A stretch of 64,000 nucleotides of DNA from Glandiceps talaboti (taxonomy: Eukaryota > Hemichordata > Enteropneusta > Spengelidae), in assembly GCF_964340395.1 (NCBI RefSeq), contig NC_135556.1, positions 12,468,910 through 12,532,909 of the forward strand, read 5' to 3'. Positions 55,999-64,000 of this stretch are shown here, piece by piece. A program made the position numbers and the translations under genes. The notes beneath the pieces were generated by a model, which had not been told where the DNA came from, ran no database searches, and worked only from the letters and a program-made list of their open reading frames with translations. Position 1 is the stretch's first letter. Each line of letters starts with the position of its first letter.

Positions 55999-58900
55999 TC
56001 TATTTGTTTGCCTAATACACTATTTTTGTAAAAGTAAGTTCTAAAAGTGGTATGCGTAGGTAACACGAAGGTAGCATTAATATATCGTATACAGGGTAGT
56101 AATACATATTAGAGATCGTCGTTTATGAAGCCAGTTACAATAAAACAGAGTTGATGTAAAAACTGGCACACATGAGACTATTAGATGTCGCTTCTCCCAT
56201 TGTCTCCTATCTAATAACTGGGTTTGCACACACACACACACACACACACACTATTGATCTGAATATATATGACGTAATGGTTAGTATGACGCAGTAGGCA
56301 GGTTAATGGACTGAGCACACTCTGTTCACTTAAAGGTAAATATGAGGATTATAAGGAATTAGGTGTTAAAACAGAACACAGAAAATTTTGACCCAGAACA
56401 AGTGAATGATCCTAGAGATCATCCTATGTAATCTTTATGGCTCCACTGATAACATAACAATAATGCGCGAACCCAAAATTGAATCCCCGCCCTTTAATAT
56501 TTATCTGATGGTAGACACGTAAACTAGGCAGCAGTGATATTATTAAAATAAAACTAATATCAGGGAAAGTTTTGCCTTTTGATTGTGTTCTGTTCTGCTG
56601 TCTATTTTTATGATTGATATTTATTTATGATGTTGACGTACTTGTGGCCAGACATTCACATTTTCGCATCGTTGGATAAAACAGGCATTTACACAGCTAA
56701 TTTTCGTCACCTAAAATGGAAGCTAATCACACCCAGGTCTCAAATGATATCATGTGCATATTCTTGAAAGTGAGTACACTGACTTGATATTCGTGTGTAA
56801 ACAGTACAAACTATCAGTTTGGGTGCAAATAATATAATTGGATACTGATACGGTGTGATTAATAGATAATAATACATTTTGCTGCAAGTACACCATTAAT
56901 CAGAGAGATAATAGAGGGACTCTGTCATGAACATTATAATGCAGATTTAGTAATGTAGATTAGGTTTAGCAACTTAGATCTCAAAACTGAACGGCTTATG
57001 TGTGTTGACACACTTTTACAAATCCCTAAACGAAAATAACTGCATCACGCTACTCTGAGACTGGCAACAGTGATGCGCTCTGTTCCATTCAACACCACCT
57101 GCTACCACTTCTGAAGGGTCTTCGTGACTCGTGGAAAAAAACCGCATCGTTCTGTGAAGTATTGTCCACACTTCTAGCATTGAACGAACACGTTTTCAAT
57201 GAGCATACATGACACGCTCGACGTAGGCAAAGTGTTGGTACGGATAAGTAATTTCGATATTAATCTGTTTTGTGCATTAGTCTGATCCAGCTTATAATAG
57301 GATAATGGGTGTAGCTGACAGCAGCGTCGTTGAGTTTCGAGTCGATCGATTGATGACATTAAAATGGGAAGATGAGGAGGTGCATAAATTTAAGTGTCCG
57401 CTTGGTATGCATGCACAACTACGTTTGCAGCCCGATTACTATGTGGTTTGACGTCGGTAGAGGTGACAAGAGAAAGACATTTCTCTGTTAATGTGGCCGG
57501 GCAGCATAACACCCTAGTTCTTGAGTAAACATGTTTCTACTAAAGTGATAATCGAAACAGGTTCGTGTGGTCACAGCGATAGCTTTGCAAGATACCAAAA
57601 TACGATAGCTAGGTTTATACCGTGAATTGCATGTGGCACAAGAACGGTTAAACAACGTGAACATTCAAAGATCCTAAAATGTCCACTGACCCCGTGTTTA
57701 CTTTCTTGTCTTACAGATATATGCTTACTATAGTATATGGATAAGGCGTCAAAATAGTGTGATAAATCTTTCATTAAAAAGCGATAGTTTTTTGCAGTAT
57801 TTTCTCGATATTCTCGGTTGCATTGACGACAATGTATGTGATTAACATATCTCGTTTGTTCATGGTGGATAATGTCTTCTATATTACCAAATAAGTACAT
57901 AACACTTGTGTATAAGAGCGAATTCAAGATGCATACTTGTTTATATTAGTGACATATTCCACCTCGTGTTCCTGTCTGATTAGAAGACGAAAGCACCAAG
58001 ACGAAAACACATAGATTATAATATACACCAGATTTCGATTACAGACACCGCGTGATTACACGTAAAATATATGTAATCATAGTAATCGATGTGTTTTACA
58101 GATAAGGGGAATCAGAGCCATCAGGAGGTCTGCAGAAATCTAGATGTGGCTTTACTTGAATTAATGGTCGGATAAATCAAAGAGATCTTTTATCTCACGT
58201 TGACGTAGAGTAAGAAGGGATATAATGCATACAGAAATTGTGTCATTTTTTCCCTATAAACACTGCCCTGGGTATTTAAATTACTCTATGATCGCAAACG
58301 TTAAAGTTTTATATTCGAGCCATGAATATAGTCTGTGTGTACATATCAGTCACTATTGATCAGTTCAAAGAAATAATGTGGATAATAACACTACATTTCG
58401 ACAATGTTTATTACAGTAACTGATGACTACACAAATGGGGGTAATTTACACCTGACTTTAGCTATAACTATAAACTATGTGAAATTGCTATAATCAAATT
58501 AGTTGTTTATTAGTACCACGAGAGTAACAAAGTGGTCTTAGGACAACCATACATCAACAGTCTAGACAGATCTAGGTATTAAAAGTGAAACTTAAAGTGT
58601 TTTCTTTGAATTGCTAACTAAATTAAAACAGCTGCTCCATTTAAAACCTGTTCGTTTGATACCCAAAGGACAAGGGAGTGTGTTCTAACAAAAGTATATC
58701 TGAGCTCACTCAATATATTGGACCACTGCTAGGGCCCTCGACTTCTACCACTTATGAATACGGAAAAAGGCGATGAAAATACTATCATCGGAACTGACCC
58801 AATATATGCAAATGAGCAAATAAAAATGTAGAAATCAATTTCAATCAGCTTTTAAGATTTCTTGTATCTTGTTATTGTTAGTATGTTTGTGGAATACAGT

Positions 58901-59762
58901 AAAGCCGTAAGATTATTATTTTAGGAATTTAAATTTTTATAACCTATAATCAACATTTACAGTAGTCTTTCTGATGGAAACGACATCTGAAGTACCGTCA
59001 CGCTATCGGCGGCTTTGTTTTCCCGCCTTTAGAGAACCGTCGGTTATTTTGTCCAGCGCGGTTCGTCGTCTGACGACAGAAACCATTTAAATATTTGACA
59101 TTGACAAATAAGGGCGAAAAAACTTTCCAACCTACATCAAATACAATTCTGAAAGCATCGCAGTGTAAACAGAAATGAAAAAAATGTTTGCTTTGGCTAG
59201 CAGTCGATTTCATTCTTATTAACTTTCTGTCAACGCTATGAATAATATAGCACCAACCAATAATTTGTTAAAGCGCGGTAAAAAGAAAATCGTCGTTCGC
59301 TGATATGGCAATAATGGCATGGCCACAAAACTATCGAAATCTTCCGATACAAACTAGCCTAGAGATAATCAAATCAGTTGGCACAGCGGTACGTTTTGCT
59401 ACACTTTCAATGCAAAAAACAAATTAATAGCCTCCGTAGGAGGTTGGGTGGTTGACCAGACACATGACGACATTTGGCAAGTCGACCGTCAAGCTTCCTA
59501 TGGAGACGAACAACGATAGTGGTATTGGAAACAAAATGGAACAAGTTTCAGTTATGAAGAGTAGCTTCTTTTTAAGTTTGGTTTTACCGAAATGTTCACA
59601 GCAAACTAAGCAACCGAGGTAAACGTTAAACACAAATATGAATCAACAGAAATTATCTCCAAACTTGGGACTTTTCCTGATCCGTTTGAGGTGATAACAG
59701 CTATTTGAGAGTTACCATCTTGTTTTCAAGCAAATTAACAACCTTTTTTCATGGTGTTAACG

Positions 59763-59850
59763 AATTATTCGGCGGCCATATTGGATTCTAAAATATTTGG
59801 TGGCCATGTTGGATTCTAAATTATTCGGTGGCCATACTTGGTTTTAAAAT
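59763..59850 (+). repeat. Three tandem ~30-bp units
   Basis: Three imperfect units of the form TTATTCGGCGGCCATATTGG plus ATTCTAAAA follow one another, each with GGTGGCCAT or GGCGGCCAT. Confidence 0.75.
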
Positions 59851-59989
59851 GGCTTTATTTTGATAACATTTTGACTTCTATTTCAAAATTTTGTGCGACG
59901 ACCCCCAGATTCGTTTTCTCGATTTCAACTGAGAATGGGTTTGGGTAACAAAGTTATACTAGAATTTGTTATAAATGAGAAAAGAAAAG

Positions 59990-60055
59990 TGACACGTGTA
60001 GGAATTGTCCCCTAAACGCTAGTCAGAGTGCTCTAACCAGCTGAGCTAACGTGCC
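59990..60055 (-). pseudogene. tRNA-like sequence, truncated in the T arm
   Basis: On the minus strand the sequence has a 7-bp acceptor stem (GGCACGT with ACGTGTC, one G-T pair), a perfect D arm (GCTC-AGCTGGTTA-GAGC) and a pairable anticodon arm whose loop would give AGC. The T arm is shortened and the B-box is degenerate (GGGGACAATTCC). It is therefore a tRNA pseudogene or the head of a SINE rather than a working tRNA. Confidence 0.6.
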
Positions 60056-61080
60056 AACTGGTAAATAACGTGAATTTATCCTGATGTGTACCTTCTTTCC
60101 TCGAGGCAGAGGTGAGAAACCAACTCTTGTTATAAACCTTTAACCTAAGGATCTAAATAGATTCACAGGTCTCCCTGCCTATATGGGTGGCCAACTTAGG
60201 AATCGGTTATTAAAGCAATGCTAGGCTTTTTGAAAGTGTTTTGGTTACTTTGCTGTAAATGAAAGAAACTCACCAAAGTAATACCAAAAGTTTAAACATT
60301 TGGGTTCCCAAGGTGCATATTACCTCAAGTCGGATTTTCGTAAGTTCAGAAATGACGTGTATACATGCTATATGTTAGAATAAAATATAGGTTCCTTTTA
60401 CATCAGGTTTGACTTTAGTATAACTGGTTGGCAAAAACGGAATCAATATTTCGAGCATCATTCGCGTATTAGTAAATGGAGTGAAGTGAAAATCTCGAAA
60501 TTTCTAACAAAGATACTTTTTCTTTTGGGCAATAATTACTTCGGGACTTACACAGGCTACTGTATGTATTCAAAGAGTGTAGTGTAATCAAATGACACTA
60601 TATAATTTGGTAAAAAAAAAGGTCACAGGTTTACCAAGATACACCTAAAGACGATGAGGGAGACTAGCAGTAATATGGTTGATATATTATCCAATTCAAT
60701 GACTGTAGACACAAAGGAAATAACACATGAAAAAGGTGACAAAATAGCGAGGCAATATGTTTGGACGAGTGGTCCTATATAATTATATCCCGAGGCATTC
60801 TATAGTTCAGTCTCAAAACGTGGGCTTTTAATATTCCTAGTGATAAGGCCGCCAGCAAACAAATATTTCTCTATTAAACTAATGTAGTTCTGTACAACTC
60901 TTTCTCTCCGCTACACACTGAAGTACCGGCACGTGTTGTATGGAACACATTCTGTTACATAAACAGAGTAACCATTCGTTCGTCTTATCTGTCTGGCGGC
61001 AATTTTGGAACTCCATTATGTTTACGATGAAGGAGAATTTTGACTAGTGAATAGTCCTGCAATGTATTGCCGCCTTGTTA

Positions 61081-61466
61081 TCCTTACCAACACATCTGCT
61101 GACAACAGACCGTGGACAAACGGAACCTGTTACAAACAGAAAGTAAACAACTGATATGGATTATTAACACTTGGCTCAGCATGTCGGCAGAGCATCGACT
61201 TGTATTGCATTCCATCATTTGATAAGAACAGTTTTTCGCCCACATTACACAATAGATTACATTAATTGACAACAAAGTTCCAGTTCCCATGGTATTTCAT
61301 GTAAACGTAAAGAGACCATAAAACTGTTCTCATCATACCATGGTCTGTAATACAGGTCTCTGCTGTTCACACAATGCTGAACCAAGTGTTATTAATCCAA
61401 TTCAGTTGTTTACTTTCCCTATTTGTCACATGCTCCGTTCGTCCACGGTCTGATGTCAGCAGTTGT
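61081..61466. repeat. Long imperfect inverted repeat (arms ~150 bp)
   Basis: The minus strand of 61081-61234 aligns by eye to the plus strand of 61321-61466 (GTCCACGGTCTGTTGTCAGC against GTCCACGGTCTGATGTCAGC; CAGTTGTTTACTTTC shared) with an 86-bp spacer. It is non-coding as far as seen. Confidence 0.75.
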
Positions 61467-62314
61467 ATATGTACCGTGTAGTTTAATACACAATGAAATA
61501 TTTCAAGTTTTTTAAAATAATGCTTTAATAAACATTTTCCACTATATATAGAAACCTAACATCGCATGGCACTGAAAAGATAGTTATACATTTGTGTTTT
61601 CCACAGTTGGAAAAAGACAATAAATCCTAGTCATGATAACACATCTCCACTGTTATATCTGATGATGATAAAATCTATAACAGGCAGAATGCATTCATTA
61701 TTGAAAATGGATAGTACCAAAAAGGCGAAAATACTGTGCAAATACAATTTGAAACTCTATAATGGTCACATACTACGAACTCTTCTGAGAAATATTCTCT
61801 GCTAATTAGGCACTGTGCAATCACCATTAACTAGAGTACTGTAAACTGAATAGATAAGGCATATAATCATTCCAATCTGCTCTCTGAAGAAATTACTTCC
61901 ATTGATTTTTTTGCTCTAATCCTCACAACTGAAATAGAGAATGTTTCTACAAAGAGCATATCTTTGTGGTAATAAACATACAAAGTACCACTTTATCCTG
62001 ATGTTGGCATAACCTACACCGTCCTATTGGCAAACACGAATACATGGATTTGGCTCTTAAAGTCAACGCAAAGTCACTGTCAATATTGGCGATGTGATGT
62101 GTGTATGGCATGTTGGCATTACGGTCATGGACATAGTCACATACTGAATATATGGTATTTGAACGACTATTAAGGCATGACATATTGAATGTACGATATT
62201 GTAATGACTGTACGCGGAAAGTACAATATTTGGACCATCATGGTTGTGTCACATGTGCTATATTTGAGCGAACATAGATACGTCACATATTGAATGGGTC
62301 CTTGCCAAGGGATA

Positions 62315-62380
62315 TAAAGTGAGCAGTGTGGGAAAGCGCGGCGATATATAAAAACTAAACATTATTATTATTATTACGAT
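62315..62380 (+). repeat. LINE/SINE-like 3' tail with (ATT)n
   Basis: GAAAGCGCGGCGATATATAA followed by ACATTATTATTATTATTA resembles the 3' ends of L2/CR1-type elements or their SINEs. No coding part was found upstream. Confidence 0.45.
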
Positions 62381-64000
62381 ATTTAAACTCGTTTAATAAG
62401 CATTAAGACGAATCCTGAACCTCGGACCACTCTATTTTGGTCTGAGCATTAACACAGTTTCATCACGGTATTGTACTTCACAAAGAAAATTGACGTTGGA
62501 CTTTGTCGGAAAGCGAGTGTTGGAAATCGAGTGTTGTAAAATCACTTACGACTTGGCAGTGTTGATTTAATAATTCAAGGAATTTAGTGGTGTGCAAGAA
62601 TGAACAATGTAATATGAGAAGGCGGTTAATGCATATCGTTACTCAAAAAAGACGTAGGGATTTCATTTAGAAAGGACTTGCGTACATAGATTATTTATAG
62701 ATTATTTATAAAATCAACGGGAAATGTATCAATAGAACAGGTTAAGTACGAACAATACAAATACTAATTGTCACCGAGATATCGATTTCGTGCTGCGTTT
62801 TCTTCTGCTTCAATAACGCTGTTAAGACTATTGAGTAACATCACAATCATTCAATCTAGAAATTAAACTAATTTTAAAAATTCATACGCATTCAACGAGA
62901 ATATATTTTTCTTATAATTGCTGTCGTGACTGAACATGTACTTCTTTCAATGAACAGAAAGAAAAAGCAAGGGAAAATGAACGGGATTTGAAAAAAAAAT
63001 ACCAGTCGGAAATATTCCTAACGAAACTATAAATAGGAAATTGAAAAATCGATCGTGTGGATTTTACTGTTAGTCTTGTAATTCTTACCTATGTTGCCCT
63101 AGTGTTTGTGAATTTATAAATTTATATTCAGGTGATGTAAATTGCTGTATACTGACTTTTAAACTGTGAATTTTACTTACGTCGACTGTGCGTACGTTTA
63201 CACGCAGCATGGCGAAGGTCAAATGCAACTTTATCGAAGCCATCAAACATGATGAGATGAGCGTACACTCGTTGGAAAACGATTTGGTTTTATCGTCAAA
63301 TGCAATCAAATGTAAAATCCAACAATGTTAGCCATGCTCTGCTTACACAGTGTACCAATTATGAGATCTACTTTATAAACACAGCTGCTAGTACGACTTT
63401 TTTCCCCATATAGTCTTCGGCCTTATACTAAATCGAGACTTCCTTTTAGCGCCTGAATGAATAAGATTGTATTGACAATGGATGTCACTACGCTTTTTGG
63501 AGTTAAGTGCGTGATGCCCTGTACTTTGTATATGGTCCACTGCCTAATAACTGTAAACACAGTTTGAAAATTACCTTGACAACTCTCCCTGGAAGCAAGT
63601 GTTACTACTTTTTCAGTCACTTTCTCGCTAGATTTAAGTTGATGATGATTTGATTTTTCTGTAGATATCTTGCAGAGGCACATATTTGTTGAAAAATAAA
63701 TATTTCAATCTTGATACTATTTGATAAGGTATTCATACATAATGTGTTCATAATTAATAAATTTATGATGTTTGTGTTTTTCCATAATTGTGTAGAAGTT
63801 CAAGTGCTGAATGGATTTGCTGTTTAATTAATTATATCCACCCACTTTCATTAAGCATGTAGGTGACACCTGCTATGTGTTTGCATAATTGCATTACGTA
63901 GCAGATCTTAATAATCTTCCCGTCAAATATGACTAATTTCTGCCCCAGGTACATTTTCTCGGTTTTAACATTTTGCAGTTGAATTTTAAGTAAAAGTTAG

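Larger units (their letters stand above)
53860..64000. other. Upstream region of the right receptor gene; no exon recognised
   Basis: The 5' exon(s) of the receptor should lie upstream on the minus strand, but no convincing match was found. The region holds (TATG)n/(CTAT)n at 54357-54602, (GT)n(GTTT)n at 55940-55998, (CA)n at 56226-56251, a tRNA-like sequence at 59990-60055, a 30-bp triplication at 59763-59850, a long inverted repeat at 61081-61466 and a LINE/SINE-like tail at 62315-62380. The longest minus-strand frame (57571-57927, 118 residues) resembles nothing I know. Confidence 0.6.

Noticed and set aside
57571-57927. 118-codon minus-strand frame
   Set aside because: No similarity recognised, no supporting splice context, and this length can occur by chance in 64 kb. 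Kept only as a note.
59424-59633. Small frames on both strands around a signal-peptide-like ATG at about 59538
   Set aside because: Opposite-strand frames of similar length and no partner exons. Too weak to call.

Overview
This is nuclear DNA of an AT-rich invertebrate animal. Protein-coding exons are split by GT-AG introns of 0.2-4 kb, the intergenic DNA is full of long tetranucleotide microsatellites, and there are a tRNA-derived SINE, fold-back (MITE-like) elements, a LINE fragment and an almost intact LTR retrotransposon. The species cannot be fixed from the sequence; a marine invertebrate such as a hemichordate, another deuterostome or a lophotrochozoan would fit.

Layout. (1) 1-7993: a Ty3/gypsy LTR retrotransposon, cut by the window edge inside its 5' LTR. 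It has gag, pol in the -1 frame, and a 3' LTR that differs from the visible 5' LTR at one base in 200. (2) 9544-25841, plus strand: 14 exons of a GABA-B receptor subunit-2-like class C GPCR whose 5' exons lie outside the window. The retrotransposon probably sits in an intron of this gene. (3) 25842-30904: intergenic DNA with microsatellites, a MITE remnant and one tRNA-SINE. (4) 30905-35135, plus strand: a complete seven-exon COQ2 gene (4-hydroxybenzoate polyprenyltransferase, ubiquinone biosynthesis). (5) 35136-39082: intergenic DNA with a striking compound microsatellite and a 43-bp tandem repeat. (6) 39083-53859, minus strand: a second GABA-B receptor-2-like gene with matching exons, 15 of them recognised. 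(7) 53860-64000: no recognisable exon; either the first intron(s) of the second receptor gene or intergenic DNA.

The two receptor genes are convergent paralogs with COQ2 between them. Exon phases match throughout and lengths match except where codons were gained or lost. The joined reading frames close without interruption (847 and 903 residues inside the window), so neither looks like a pseudogene here. The introns I compared do not align by eye, yet parts of the exons are nearly or fully identical, including 214 bp without a difference inside the exon for transmembrane helices 5-7. That mosaic suggests exon-limited gene conversion. No wholly new biological system was recognised. The most interesting signals are the conversion tract, a well-formed -1 frameshift signal in the retrotransposon, a 124-bp (CT)n that has become the polypyrimidine tract of one splice acceptor, and compound microsatellites whose blocks differ by single substitutions. 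COQ2 has no evident functional link to the receptors.
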